Of a DNA stretch of 64,000 nucleotides, positions 35,198 to 44,420 are shown one piece after another. The position numbers and the translations under genes are program-made. The stretch comes from Bacteroidota bacterium (lineage in GTDB: Bacteria > Bacteroidota > Bacteroidia > Bacteroidales > CAIXZF01), in contig JAKLIX010000002.1 in NCBI GenBank assembly GCA_022709385.1, positions 108,535 through 172,534 of the forward strand, written 5' to 3'. The notes beneath the pieces were generated by a model that had not been told where the DNA came from, did not search any database, and saw only the letters and a program-made list of their open reading frames with translations. Each line of letters begins with the position of its first letter. Within the stretch, counting starts at the first letter, position 1.

Positions 35198-37690
35198 ATG
35201 CGTAAAGGACAGTATATATTACTGATAATGACGATATTCCTGTCAGGTCCCCTGTTGCCGCAGCAGCAGGTCATTCCGGAACCTGCCAGCAAGACGGTCC
35301 ATGCTGCAAGAACGGAGCGTGCACCAAGGATTGATGGTCTGTTGACGGATACCTGCTGGCAGCTTGCTTCCGTGGCAGGCGATTTCGTAGAATATTCCCC
35401 CCGAAACGGCGGTATACCCCCATTCCGGACGGAAGTCCGATTCCTTTACAACGATGAAGCGCTGTTTGTGGGAGTGATGATGTACGATCCCTTTCCCGAC
35501 AGCATCGACCGGGAGCTCGGACGGCGCGATGAACTCGAATCCCTGAACAGTGACCGCTTCTCGGTAGATATCATCCCGTATAACGACGGATTGAATATGT
35601 ACGAGTTCAAAGTGGGCCCCTCCGGAGTCCAGAATGATGTCAAATACACGGCCATCGGACAGGATCCCTTCTGGGATGCCGTGTGGGAATGCAGAACAAG
35701 CATCGTTGACAGCGGATGGATTGCTGAGTTCAGGATTCCCTTTTCTGCACTGCGGTTTCCTTCAACACCCATGCAGACATGGGGGATCAACATGTGGCGA
35801 AATGTCAACCGTCGGAATGAATGGTCGACCTGGTGTTATGTGGACAACAAAACAGATAATATTTTCCGCTATTACGGAGAAATCACGGATATTAAGGATA
35901 TCCGTCCACCCTTCAGGTTGTCATTATACCCCTATGCTGCCACTTATGCAGAGAAAAATCCCGGCCAGAAGAAGTGGTCCTACCTTGCAAAGGGAGGACT
36001 TGACCTGAAAATGGGCCTCAGCGACAGCTATACGCTGGATATGGTGCTGGTACCGGACTTCGGACAGGTACAGTCCGATGAGGAAATCCTGAATCTGAGT
36101 CCTTTCGAAGTACAATATGATGAGAAAAGGCAATTCTTTACCGAAGGAACAGAATTATTCAATAAATGTAACATATTCTATTCCAGAAGAATAGGAATGA
36201 ATCCCCTGGGATTTTCCGGTGTTTATCAACAACTTGAGAAAAATGAAGTGGTGGTCGAGAATCCGGAAGAAACGCGCCTGATCAATGCCACCAAGCTATC
36301 GGGCAGGGGCAAGGACGGGCTGGGTCTGGGCTTGTTCAACGCCATGACGGCAGACACCCGGGCAGAGGTGAAAGATACCATTACCGGCAAGGAAAGGAAG
36401 ATCCTCACCCAGCCTTTCACGAATTACAACGTACTTGTTTTAGACCAGAACCTTCCGAACAATTCTTACCTGAGTCTGATCAACACCAACCTGAGCATTC
36501 CGTCGGAAAAATACGCCGCCAATGTCAGCGGGGTGGAGAGCCGGCTTTACAACAAACGGAATACCCTTGAATGGATCGGACAGGTGGTGCTGAGCCAGAA
36601 ATACAGCAGGCAGACCGATCCTTCATTCGGCCACCGGATGTTTTTCTATATCGGCAAACCATCCGGCAAGTACCAATATTATATTTACCGGGATCAAACC
36701 GACCGGAATTACGACCCGAACGACCTTGGCTATCTCAGTCACAACAACATGGTGTACAACAAGATTCAGTTCATCAGGCTGATCGCCAATCCCACCAGGA
36801 CCTTTATCAACTCGAAAAGCCAGATAGCCGCGGGATACAACAACCGTTATCACGACAATCGTTTCAGTGATCTGTTCATAGATGTCACCAATTCCACCAC
36901 CTGGAATTCTTATTGGTATACCTACATTTCCGTCAGAAGCCATCCTTCAGGATTCAATGATTTTTACGAACCCAGGCTAAGCGGAGCCTGGTACCATGCT
37001 CCAGTTTCTCACTCTTTTGTTTGGCAGGTCAGCAGTGATACCCGCAAGCGGTTTCAAGGCGTGTTTAGTGTAAATATGAAGTATTCCCCTGCCAATCATA
37101 ATGATGTGATCCAGCTGGTGTTTGATCCCAGGTTCAGGGTAAGCGACAGGCTTAGCATCAGCCTGAGCAGTATGGTCGACAGGGAAGTGAATAATTACGG
37201 CTGGACCGGAACACTGAGTGAAGAACCGGGAGACAAGCCATCGGTCATCTTTGCCAGGAGAGACGTCAGTACAGTAAGCAACAGCCTGCTGGTGAAAGTG
37301 ATCTTCAACCCGCTTTCATCCATTTCCTGTAAACTCCGGCATTACTGGTCGAAAGCTGTCAACCTGGATTATCATTTTCTGAAGAATGACGGAAGTCTGA
37401 CACCCTTTCAGTACGACAGTCCGGATATCAATTTCAGGATCTTCACCCTGGATCTGCAGTACACCTGGAATTTTGCACCTGGCAGTGAACTGAGCATTGT
37501 ATGGAAGAATTCCATGAGGTCGGAAGGCAGCGTGGCTGACGATTATTACTGGGATAGCCTTGAAAACACCTTCCGCCTGCCCCAGGCAAACAGCATCTCG
37601 CTGAAAGCGATCTACTATCTTGATTACAACACGCTTAAACCGGCAAGGAAAAAGGCGGGATTTTCAGCAGGCTCAGAACCCAAGGAATGA
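35198..37690 (+). CDS. DUF5916 outer-membrane protein with CBM9-like N-terminus
   Basis: The 830-residue protein has a signal peptide (near LLPQQ). A CBM9-like beta-sandwich (about 35-235; APRIDGLLTDTCWQLA, VRFLYNDEALFVGVMMYD, FRIPFSALRFP) is followed by a long beta-strand region (about 245-820) typical of DUF5916 proteins and ending in barrel-like strands. The phrase LVPDFGQVQSDEEILNLS (about 283-300) and EKRQFFTEGTELF are family hallmarks. It is probably an outer-membrane barrel with a periplasmic or surface sandwich domain; function and ligand are unknown. Its last 56 bases overlap the 3' end of the convergent YfhO-like gene. Confidence 0.85.
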   Translation: MRKGQYILLIMTIFLSGPLLPQQQVIPEPASKTVHAARTERAPRIDGLLTDTCWQLASVAGDFVEYSPRNGGIPPFRTEVRFLYNDEALFVGVMMYDPFPDSIDRELGRRDELESLNSDRFSVDIIPYNDGLNMYEFKVGPSGVQNDVKYTAIGQDPFWDAVWECRTSIVDSGWIAEFRIPFSALRFPSTPMQTWGINMWRNVNRRNEWSTWCYVDNKTDNIFRYYGEITDIKDIRPPFRLSLYPYAATYAEKNPGQKKWSYLAKGGLDLKMGLSDSYTLDMVLVPDFGQVQSDEEILNLSPFEVQYDEKRQFFTEGTELFNKCNIFYSRRIGMNPLGFSGVYQQLEKNEVVVENPEETRLINATKLSGRGKDGLGLGLFNAMTADTRAEVKDTITGKERKILTQPFTNYNVLVLDQNLPNNSYLSLINTNLSIPSEKYAANVSGVESRLYNKRNTLEWIGQVVLSQKYSRQTDPSFGHRMFFYIGKPSGKYQYYIYRDQTDRNYDPNDLGYLSHNNMVYNKIQFIRLIANPTRTFINSKSQIAAGYNNRYHDNRFSDLFIDVTNSTTWNSYWYTYISVRSHPSGFNDFYEPRLSGAWYHAPVSHSFVWQVSSDTRKRFQGVFSVNMKYSPANHNDVIQLVFDPRFRVSDRLSISLSSMVDREVNNYGWTGTLSEEPGDKPSVIFARRDVSTVSNSLLVKVIFNPLSSISCKLRHYWSKAVNLDYHFLKNDGSLTPFQYDSPDINFRIFTLDLQYTWNFAPGSELSIVWKNSMRSEGSVADDYYWDSLENTFRLPQANSISLKAIYYLDYNTLKPARKKAGFSAGSEPKE

Positions 37691-39719
37691 GCAAGGCAAG
37701 GGTCAAAAGGAAGATCACTACGACCGAGACCACCCAGGACCAGACAACCATGGCAGGATCATAGCTGAACTCCACAAGACTTTTGCCTGCCGTTACTGGC
37801 ACCGAAAGAAAAGTGCCCTCGTACAACACTGTCTGAACCGCCTGATGATTGACCCTGATATGCCAGCCGGGATAATCATTCTGAAGCAGACAAAGGGTAT
37901 CGGTCATTGCTGATGTTACTTCAATGATCCATTGATCAGGTTTAAAGCTGAGTCCGACTGGTTGATTAACAGGTTGTTTTTTAAGAAAATACGGCGGGTG
38001 AAGGATAATCCGGGCAAAGGCATCAGGCCGTTCAAAGACCAGGTCTTCAAAACTTTTCAGTGCAAAGGGATTATATCCTTCATAGCCAATCTGCTTGTAA
38101 AAACAATTCAGGTTAATCCACAGATCTTTGTAACTTTTGAAGGCATCACGGTTCATATTCACCGGATGAAAGCCGGGCGTGGGAAAACCTTCCGGGAAAT
38201 TTTCCGTCTGACGGTTGATGTCGGACAGGCTGGTTTTTTCCGTATAAACGGTATAGGGTCCGTTCAGGTTGGCTGCGAGACTGAGATCTGCCATGGTAAA
38301 AAACAACAGGAATGTTCCAAAATTGATCTTCCTTTTCAGGCTAAAGGCAAGGACAAGCCCCAGGAGGCCGAGTGTAATTATTAACACACTGTTTATTAAC
38401 AAATTATCTGAGACAGTGGCACCATTGGCTGCAGAAAAAAGATGCTTCCCGAAGACGACGGTCATTGCCTGGTCGTGTTTCAGCAACACCACGGCGAAAG
38501 TGATGCATATCAATATAAAAAAACCAATAAGAAAGCGGAGAAATTTCCTTCCCGGGTTCAGATCACCCTTCATGAAATGGTCGAGTGCATACCCTGCCCC
38601 CACCAGGAAACCCAGGATCACAAAGATCCTGAATATGGCTGGCATTCGGAAGTAGTTCATCAGGGGAAAAAAATGGTACTGAAAGCTGCGGACGGGCAGA
38701 TATTCACCCATGGCTGAAACCAGTGAAAAGAAAGCAAAGCCCAGGAAGATCCATTTCAGGGCATGATCTTTTCTGGTCAGCGAAAAAAGGAATAATGCAA
38801 AAGGGATCAGTCCGATATAGGCATTGGTCATCGAAAGATCTGTGTTAAACCATGCAGGTTCAGCGACTGCCGCCAGCGGGAAAATAAATGAGATGGCGCT
38901 TTGCGGCGAGAATGGACACACCAGTGCCTGCTGCAGGCTGGTTCCGCCACCCCTTGTGATATAGGGGAGGGACTGGAAGAACGATACCAGAAATGGCAAT
39001 GCCAGAAGAAGTGTGACTGCGCCGGCGACCGATATCAGAAGAAGCAAACGAAACACTGCTTTTCTTCCTGATTTCATGTATAAACTGATTCCGTAATAAA
39101 CCAACAGGATCAGGAGGAAATAGGAAAGGATAATCGTAAATCCCGGGTATCCGCCGGTCAGGGAAAGCCAGAAAAAAATTGTAAGAGGGATCATATGCTT
39201 ACAGCGGCGGGTTTCGGCAAGCCTGATAAAGCCGGCAATGATAAACGGCAGCCAGGCCGCGCTGATCAGAAAGGGCAGATGCTGGGCATTCCCCACGAAA
39301 AAACCGGAAGAAGCGTAGGCCACACCAAGGAGGGTTCCGCTGAGATTACTCAGTTGAAGCCTGTATGCAAGCCAACGCATTCCGAATCCTGCCAGAATAA
39401 TATGAGCAAGAAACTCGAAGGAAAGGGTATAAAAGTCATAGCCGGCAAAGGTTCCGATAATCCATGCCGGTAAGTACCAGGCTCCGCTCTGGGGATCGGC
39501 ATGGATGGGATAACCCAGGTGCTGGTAAGGATTCCAGAGCGGTAATTGCCCATGCTGCAGACAATCGCCGATAAAATACCTCCAGGGAAGTGCCGTGGTA
39601 ACGATATCATACACCAGGGGATGCTGACCTATGGTCACGGGAAGAAAGGCCAATAAGGGTGTAAGTATCAGAATAACAAACGATCCGATATTTCCAAGCC
39701 TGTTTTTATCATGTAACAT
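37635..39719 (-). CDS. YfhO-like multi-pass membrane protein
   Basis: The 694-residue protein has about 12-14 membrane helices. A periplasmic loop near the N-terminus (HPLVYDIVTTALPWRYF, GQLPLWNPYQHLGYP, QSGAWYLPAWI) is the hallmark of YfhO-type GT-C-like proteins, and a soluble beta-rich C-terminal portion (about 480-640) precedes a final helix pair. YfhO proteins are linked to glycosylation of lipoteichoic or other envelope polymers in Firmicutes; the substrate here is unknown. A CAAAAATA/TATTTTTG element ends only 5 bases before the start codon, so the leader may be almost absent. Confidence 0.82.
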   Translation of the reverse strand: MLHDKNRLGNIGSFVILILTPLLAFLPVTIGQHPLVYDIVTTALPWRYFIGDCLQHGQLPLWNPYQHLGYPIHADPQSGAWYLPAWIIGTFAGYDFYTLSFEFLAHIILAGFGMRWLAYRLQLSNLSGTLLGVAYASSGFFVGNAQHLPFLISAAWLPFIIAGFIRLAETRRCKHMIPLTIFFWLSLTGGYPGFTIILSYFLLILLVYYGISLYMKSGRKAVFRLLLLISVAGAVTLLLALPFLVSFFQSLPYITRGGGTSLQQALVCPFSPQSAISFIFPLAAVAEPAWFNTDLSMTNAYIGLIPFALFLFSLTRKDHALKWIFLGFAFFSLVSAMGEYLPVRSFQYHFFPLMNYFRMPAIFRIFVILGFLVGAGYALDHFMKGDLNPGRKFLRFLIGFFILICITFAVVLLKHDQAMTVVFGKHLFSAANGATVSDNLLINSVLIITLGLLGLVLAFSLKRKINFGTFLLFFTMADLSLAANLNGPYTVYTEKTSLSDINRQTENFPEGFPTPGFHPVNMNRDAFKSYKDLWINLNCFYKQIGYEGYNPFALKSFEDLVFERPDAFARIILHPPYFLKKQPVNQPVGLSFKPDQWIIEVTSAMTDTLCLLQNDYPGWHIRVNHQAVQTVLYEGTFLSVPVTAGKSLVEFSYDPAMVVWSWVVSVVVIFLLTLALLIPWVLSLLKIPPFSLPV

Positions 39720-39983
39720 GAAGCAAAAATACTGATCTTTGCATACCTGGTGTCACAGGCCTTATGTTATAAAAGCTGCAAGGGACCTGCTGCGCCACCG
39801 GTGGCGATTGAAACACACATCGCATTCCTGTGTTCTTTCGGTAAAGAACAAAGCATCCTGATGTTGCAAAAACAAGGACTTTCTTAAATCAAGGGTCTGA
39901 ATATCAGTCATAAGACAACTTAATATGCATAAAACCCGCTTTCGTATTATTTTTTTGAATACGAATCAACTTATAAATATTTC

Positions 39984-39991
39984 TACATTTG
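39984..39991 (+). promoter_or_regulatory. Probable -7 box of the dsrC-dsrMK-like operon
   Basis: TACATTTG matches TAnnTTTG and ends 19 bases before the ATG at 40011. The only nearby TTTG (39954-39957) is 26 bases upstream, longer than the usual 19-21, so regulation by an activator is possible. The rest of the gap 39720-40010 shows a CCACCGGTGG palindrome but no gene. Confidence 0.45.
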
Positions 39992-40010
39992 CACCAACCA
40001 AATTCCGGGT

Positions 40011-40250
40011 ATGGCAGAGAACATCTGTACCAATCTGAGGACTTGTCCCCTGGTTAACAAACCCCTCCTTCCGGAAGAGCCGGAAAGAAGGGAAGTTTAT
40101 CTTCAAACCTACTGTTTTCCCGCCAACAACAAATATCTTGAATGCCGCAGGTACATTTTTAAGTTGAAATACGGCTTTTGTCCCGATTTCCTGATGCCTG
40201 ACTCAGTGATGTGCGAGGATGAGGTACTGGACCGCTATGAGGAGATGTAA
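40011..40250 (+). CDS. Small cysteine-rich protein, unknown
   Basis: The 79-residue cytosolic protein has six cysteines (6, 12, 35, 45, 57, 68) and no other recognisable domain. The segment YCFPANNKYLECRRY (34-48) has the YC-x9-C-RY pattern that recurs in small redox- or metal-linked Bacteroidota proteins, so a metal or Fe-S site is possible. It is the first gene of the DsrC-DsrMK-like-cysteine desulfurase run, 59 bases upstream of dsrC. Its position suggests a sulfur- or electron-handling part of that module. I cannot name a family with confidence. Confidence 0.7.
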   Translation: MAENICTNLRTCPLVNKPLLPEEPERREVYLQTYCFPANNKYLECRRYIFKLKYGFCPDFLMPDSVMCEDEVLDRYEEM

Positions 40251-40309
40251 GCTCAAAGAAACCAATAACTTATACTACTAATTAGGCGATACTCACAAAC
40301 ACGAACCAC

Positions 40310-40627
40310 ATGGCACAAATTGAAATTGAAGGACATGTTTTTGAAGTGGACGGAGATGGATTTCTGACAGATCCATCGCTTTGGAACGACGAGGTGGCCA
40401 GGCTGATTGCAAAGTTTGACGGCATTGAGGAGATGAACGACAAGCACTGGGCAATCGTCAGGCTCATCCGCAGCAATTTTGAAGAGAAAGGCATGGCTCC
40501 GATGATCCGGACGATATGTCAACATACCGGATTGAAGCTCAGAGAGATATATGAGTTATTCCCACTTGGTCCGGCCAGGGGGGCCTGCCGGGTAGCCGGA
40601 CTTCCCAAACCCGACGGTTGTGTTTAA
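40310..40627 (+). CDS. dsrC: DsrC/TusE-family sulfur carrier with both redox cysteines
   Basis: The 105-residue protein starts MAQIEIEGHVFEVDGDGFL and ends with the flexible arm. Both conserved cysteines are present: C93 (GACRVAG) and the penultimate C104 (DGCV), ten residues apart between them. This is the arrangement of true DsrC, which carries sulfur as an intramolecular trisulfide, rather than of TusE, which keeps only the last cysteine. In sulfite reducers, DsrC trisulfide made by DsrAB is reduced by the DsrMKJOP membrane complex. Here DsrM-like and DsrK-like genes follow at once, but no dsrAB is in view. Confidence 0.93.
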   Translation: MAQIEIEGHVFEVDGDGFLTDPSLWNDEVARLIAKFDGIEEMNDKHWAIVRLIRSNFEEKGMAPMIRTICQHTGLKLREIYELFPLGPARGACRVAGLPKPDGCV

Positions 40628-40638
40628 GCCATAATCCG

Positions 40639-41277
40639 ATGCATTGGTATCACTGGGTATCACTGGCCTGCCTTTGTGCAGGCATGGCGGGACTGGCTTA
40701 TCAACTGTTGCGGATTGTACGTTCCGGTTTACCGGCAGACCACAGCCAGGCAGCCGGCAAGCAAAGACCGGCCATCCGCTATGCCATGACCGGGGCGATG
40801 AATCCCGTAAAAAAGGAATCTGCCTTCCGGCACTGGCCGACCTATATTGCAGGGGTTGTTTATCATCTGGGCACCTTTCTGGCCATTGGACTGTATTTCA
40901 TTATCCTCGCGGGTATTGAAACAGGGCGGGTTGCCGCATTCGTGCTGGCCGGGGCATTGTTGTTGTCATCACTTGCAGGCTTTGGTATCCTGTTAAAAAG
41001 GATGATCAAACCGGCCTTACGACACCTCAGCATAGCCGACGATTACATTTCAAATCTTCTGGTCAGCCTGTTCCAGCTATGCACCGGCCTGATGCTTGCC
41101 GGAGCAGGGATAGAATTCATTTATTACATGATTGTCAGTATCTTATGTGTATATTTACCTTTGGGAAAGCTGCGTCACTGTATCCTGTTTTTCGCCGCCC
41201 GTTATCATCTGGCGCGGTTTTACGGGCATCGCGGGGTTTGGCCTCCCAGATCGGCTGCAATGACAGGCAATGATTGA
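40639..41277 (+). CDS. DsrM/NarI-like membrane cytochrome b subunit
   Basis: From ATG 40639 the protein has 212 residues; an upstream TTG (40618) inside dsrC is less likely. It has about five membrane helices and histidines placed for heme b (YHLGTFLAIG, and LRHCILFF ahead of the final basic segment ARYHLARFYGHRGVWPP). That C-terminal pattern is typical of DsrM/HmeC and NarI-type quinol-oxidising cytochromes. It would pass electrons between the quinone pool and the DsrK-like protein, whose gene it overlaps by 8 bases. No DsrJ, DsrO or DsrP genes are adjacent, so this is a minimal MK-type complex. Confidence 0.82.
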   Translation: MHWYHWVSLACLCAGMAGLAYQLLRIVRSGLPADHSQAAGKQRPAIRYAMTGAMNPVKKESAFRHWPTYIAGVVYHLGTFLAIGLYFIILAGIETGRVAAFVLAGALLLSSLAGFGILLKRMIKPALRHLSIADDYISNLLVSLFQLCTGLMLAGAGIEFIYYMIVSILCVYLPLGKLRHCILFFAARYHLARFYGHRGVWPPRSAAMTGND

Positions 41278-42568
41278 GATTTCAGAAAAACAGAAGGACA
41301 GGATGCTGCAAGTGCTGGCATCGAAACTCGACAGCCACCTGCTGACCAGTCTGAACGCATGCGTACGTTGCGGACTTTGTGCAGAAAGTTGTGTTTATTA
41401 CCAGGCAAGCGGTGATGAGCGGATGATCCCGGCCAGGAAGGTTGAACTGCTGGGTTCCATCTACAAATACTATTATCGTCCACAGGCCAGGCTGCTGCCG
41501 GTCATCAGCGGAGCAAGGGCAATCAACGGCAGGACTGTCACCGAGATGATAGACCTGTTCTTTGGTGCCTGCACCGGCTGCGGCCGTTGTGAACCACATT
41601 GCTCCATCGGTGTTGCCATTGCCCATGTCAATGCCGTAGGAAGGGCCATGCTCTCAGAAGCCGGGCTTACGCCTGCCAGCCTGCAGTCCACGGTGAATGC
41701 AGCTCTCGAAACCGGGAACAACATGGCCATCCCCACGGATGAGTTTGTGGATACCATACGCTGGATGGAGGAAGAAATGCAGGATGAGATCAGCGACACC
41801 AGGGCCAGGATACCACTCGACGAAACTGATGTGAATGTCCTCTACACCCTGAATCCGAGGGAACCGAAATTCTTTCCCCTGTCCATCTCGGCCATGGCGA
41901 AAGTCTTTTATGCCGCAGGGGAGTCCTGGACGTTGTCCACCCGCATGTATGATGTCACCAATTATGCATTTTTCTCTAATCATGCTGCTGAAAGCCGGCT
42001 GATTGCGGAAAGACTCAGAGATGAAGTGTTCCACCTGCGTGCCAAAACCCTCGTCCTTGCCGAATGCGGACACGGTTCGAGGGCTTTCCGCTGGGAAGCG
42101 CCCAATTATCTCGGGCATGCACTGCCATTCGAAACCCTGACATCGGTCGAACTCATCCACCGCTACATCACACAAAAAAGGATCAGGCTCGACGGTAAAC
42201 GGCTGAAAGAAAGGATCACCCTGCATGATCCCTGCAACCTGGTGCGGTCGGGCGGCATTATTCAGGAACAAAGAGACATCATCCACCGCATCGCCGAAGA
42301 CTTCGAGGAGATGACGCCGCACGGTGCCGATAACCTTTGCTGCGGCGGAGGCGGTGGCCAGCTCGCCATGAGCGAATACAACGAAAGGAGGTTGAAGATC
42401 GGTGAATTGAAAGCAGATCAGATCCGCAAGACCGGGGCATCCATCGTCATTACTCCCTGTCATAACTGTGTCGACCAGCTTTCACAACTGAATTTCACCT
42501 ACAAGTTGGGAGTTCGTATCATGACCCTGGCCGAGTTGGTGGCGGATGCCCTGATATTTGACCAATAA
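41270..42568 (+). CDS. DsrK/HdrD-like Fe-S protein with non-cubane cluster site
   Basis: The 432-residue protein has two ferredoxin-type motifs, CVRCGLCAESC (31-41) and CTGCGRCEPHC (101-111). CCG domains follow: a first with LAECGHGSRAF, and a second reading C-x34-CC-x38-CxxC (DPCNLVRSGG ... NLCCGGGGGQ ... TPCHNC). Such CCG sites hold the non-cubane 4Fe-4S cluster that cleaves heterodisulfides in HdrB/HdrD and is proposed to reduce the DsrC trisulfide in DsrK. The start overlaps the membrane subunit gene by 8 bases and dsrC lies just upstream. A DsrC-disulfide:quinone oxidoreductase is therefore the most natural reading. Glycolate-oxidase-type GlpC/LldE homology is the alternative. Confidence 0.88.
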   Translation: MIEISEKQKDRMLQVLASKLDSHLLTSLNACVRCGLCAESCVYYQASGDERMIPARKVELLGSIYKYYYRPQARLLPVISGARAINGRTVTEMIDLFFGACTGCGRCEPHCSIGVAIAHVNAVGRAMLSEAGLTPASLQSTVNAALETGNNMAIPTDEFVDTIRWMEEEMQDEISDTRARIPLDETDVNVLYTLNPREPKFFPLSISAMAKVFYAAGESWTLSTRMYDVTNYAFFSNHAAESRLIAERLRDEVFHLRAKTLVLAECGHGSRAFRWEAPNYLGHALPFETLTSVELIHRYITQKRIRLDGKRLKERITLHDPCNLVRSGGIIQEQRDIIHRIAEDFEEMTPHGADNLCCGGGGGQLAMSEYNERRLKIGELKADQIRKTGASIVITPCHNCVDQLSQLNFTYKLGVRIMTLAELVADALIFDQ

Positions 42569-42589
42569 AAAACGCTAAAACAACAGATT

Positions 42590-43789
42590 ATGAGTGAGAT
42601 GATCTATCTCGACAATTCAGCCACCACCTTTCCGAAGCCGGAAGAGGTTTATACTTATATGGACAGTTTTTACCGCAAACACGGGGTGAATCCCGGACGA
42701 TCGGGCTTTGATGCAGCCATTGAGACAGAGGAAGTAGTCTTCAACACCAGGAAAATGCTTGCGGATCTTTTCAACGGCGACGGTGATGTGAACAGGCTTA
42801 CCTTCAGTTACAATGCCAGCGACTCCCTGAACATGATCATCCAGGGGCTCAGCAGGAGGGGAGATCATGTGATCACCACCATGCTGGAGCACAACTCAGT
42901 GCTCAGGCCGTTGTATCACCTCTCAAGTGAAGGCCATATCGAGGTCGACCATATCCCTTTCGACAAGGCCGGTTATGTGGATCCCGGCGATATCCGCAAG
43001 GCCATCCGGAAAAATACCAGGATGGTGGTGGTCAATCACTGTTCCAATGTGATCGGCACCATACAGCCCGTATCCGAGATCGGCAGGATATGCAAGGAAC
43101 AGGGTGTTTACCTGGTGGTAGACGGCAGCCAGAGTGCCGGAGCCGTTCCGGTGGACATGCGCACGATGGACATCGACGTCTTTGTTTTCACCGGTCATAA
43201 ATGCCTGATGGGTCCTACCGGCATTGGTGGTTCCTATGTCATGGAGGATGTACCTGTCCGCTATACCCGTTTCGGAGGCACCGGGGTTCGTTCGGCTCAA
43301 CAGACTCATCTTGAGGAATTTCCTTACCGCCTGGAATGCGGTACCCTGAACCTGGTAGGCGTGGCCGGACTGAATGCAGGCGTTCGCTGGATCAATGAAC
43401 ATGGTATTGAGAACCTGCACCACAAGGAAATGGACCTGTGGGACAAACTCAGGGCAGGCCTGAGCAAAATTGAAGGAGTGGTGATCTATTGCTGTGAAAG
43501 CAGGCAAAACCACAATCCCGTGATCAGTTTCAATATCACCGGCATGGATTCGGGCGATGTGGGCACGATCCTGGATGTGGATTACAACATCGCCTGCCGC
43601 ACGGGCCTGCAGTGTGCTCCAAAGGTACATGAAGGAATCGGGACAGATAAAATACACGGAACGGTAAGGTTGAGTATCGGTCCGTTCAATACCCCGGAAC
43701 ACATCGATGCCGCCATTGAGGCCGTGTCTGAAATTGCAGAAATAGCCAGGAAAACACCAGCTCCTAAAATGCAGGTGGCTGGTTTGTAG
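42590..43789 (+). CDS. Class V aminotransferase, cysteine desulfurase family
   Basis: The 399-residue PLP enzyme begins [16 protein letters not shown]. Active-site residues are H101 (EHNSV), D178 and Q181 (DGSQSAGA), and Schiff-base K204 (TGHKCLMGP). The flexible cysteine loop [14 protein letters not shown] has C336 and C342. It resembles SufS/CsdA-like cysteine desulfurases of the stand-alone family that take sulfur from cysteine as a persulfide. It starts 21 bases after the DsrK-like gene and is the last gene of the run, so it could supply sulfur to DsrC or to the cysteine-rich protein. No SufE/SufU or scaffold gene is adjacent. Confidence 0.88.
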   Translation: MSEMIYLDNSATTFPKPEEVYTYMDSFYRKHGVNPGRSGFDAAIETEEVVFNTRKMLADLFNGDGDVNRLTFSYNASDSLNMIIQGLSRRGDHVITTMLEHNSVLRPLYHLSSEGHIEVDHIPFDKAGYVDPGDIRKAIRKNTRMVVVNHCSNVIGTIQPVSEIGRICKEQGVYLVVDGSQSAGAVPVDMRTMDIDVFVFTGHKCLMGPTGIGGSYVMEDVPVRYTRFGGTGVRSAQQTHLEEFPYRLECGTLNLVGVAGLNAGVRWINEHGIENLHHKEMDLWDKLRAGLSKIEGVVIYCCESRQNHNPVISFNITGMDSGDVGTILDVDYNIACRTGLQCAPKVHEGIGTDKIHGTVRLSIGPFNTPEHIDAAIEAVSEIAEIARKTPAPKMQVAGL

Positions 43790-43800
43790 TCCCCCTATAT

Positions 43801-43905
43801 CCTCATTCTCATTCTCATTCTCATTCTCATTCTCATTCTGATTCTCACTCTCATACTCCTTCTCATCCTCATTCTCATCCTCATTCCCATCCTCATTCTC
43901 ACTCC
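43801..43905. repeat. Degenerate TCATTC hexamer repeat
   Basis: About 105 bases of TCATTC-type hexamers are nearly perfect at the 5' end and decay into TCATCC/TCACTC variants. They fill the gap after the cysteine desulfurase gene. The remainder of the gap up to 44015 holds nothing I recognise. Confidence 0.9.
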
Positions 43906-44015
43906 ATGCTCAAAACCTTCAAGATAAAGTCCATCCCCACCGACTCCTGCTCTCCCTGTTTCCATTCAGGCTCTCATGCTATCCCAGCTCCAATCCCCCA
44001 ATAAATTTTCCGGCC

Positions 44016-44381
44016 ATGTTCGACTTCCAGAACCTCGAAGTTTACAAAAAGGCTAAGGCATTTCATGTTTTATGCAGGGAGTTTCTTTCCACTCACAGGC
44101 AGGAAGCGTATATTAAAGATCAGTTAAGCCGTGCTTCCTTCAGTATTCCATTAAATATTGCCGAGGGATCGGGAAAGTTTTCAAAAGCGGACCGCAGGAA
44201 ATATTTTGTAACAGCAAGAGGCTCCGTATTCGAGTGTATTGCCATCATCGACATCCTCGCCGGTTTTGGAAAAGTTACAGAAGAGGAACTTGAAATATTA
44301 ACAAGAACAGCAGATGAACTGTCCAGGATGCTTTATACAATGATCAGAAACCTTACTGACAGGAAACAAAGCGAAGTTTGA
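44016..44381 (+). CDS. Four-helix-bundle protein (23S rRNA IVS / Avd-like family)
   Basis: The 121-residue protein starts FDFQNLEVYKKAKAF and contains QLSRASFSIPLNIAEGSGK, the signatures of the TIGR02436-type four-helix-bundle family first noticed as ORFs in 23S rRNA intervening sequences. The family is common as single genes in Bacteroidota and is structurally related to Avd of diversity-generating retroelements. No reverse transcriptase, template repeat or rRNA is nearby. The function is unknown. A 25-bp tandem repeat follows directly. Confidence 0.9.
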   Translation: MFDFQNLEVYKKAKAFHVLCREFLSTHRQEAYIKDQLSRASFSIPLNIAEGSGKFSKADRRKYFVTARGSVFECIAIIDILAGFGKVTEEELEILTRTADELSRMLYTMIRNLTDRKQSEV

Positions 44382-44420
44382 TGCACAGCAGGTCCTGCCT
44401 TATCCGACAGCGGAAGTATC

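Noticed and set aside
39720-40010. Possible tRNA or riboswitch in the gap before the DsrC module
   Set aside because: I could not fold a cloverleaf or match a known riboswitch core; only a short CCACCGGTGG palindrome and a -7-like box are visible.
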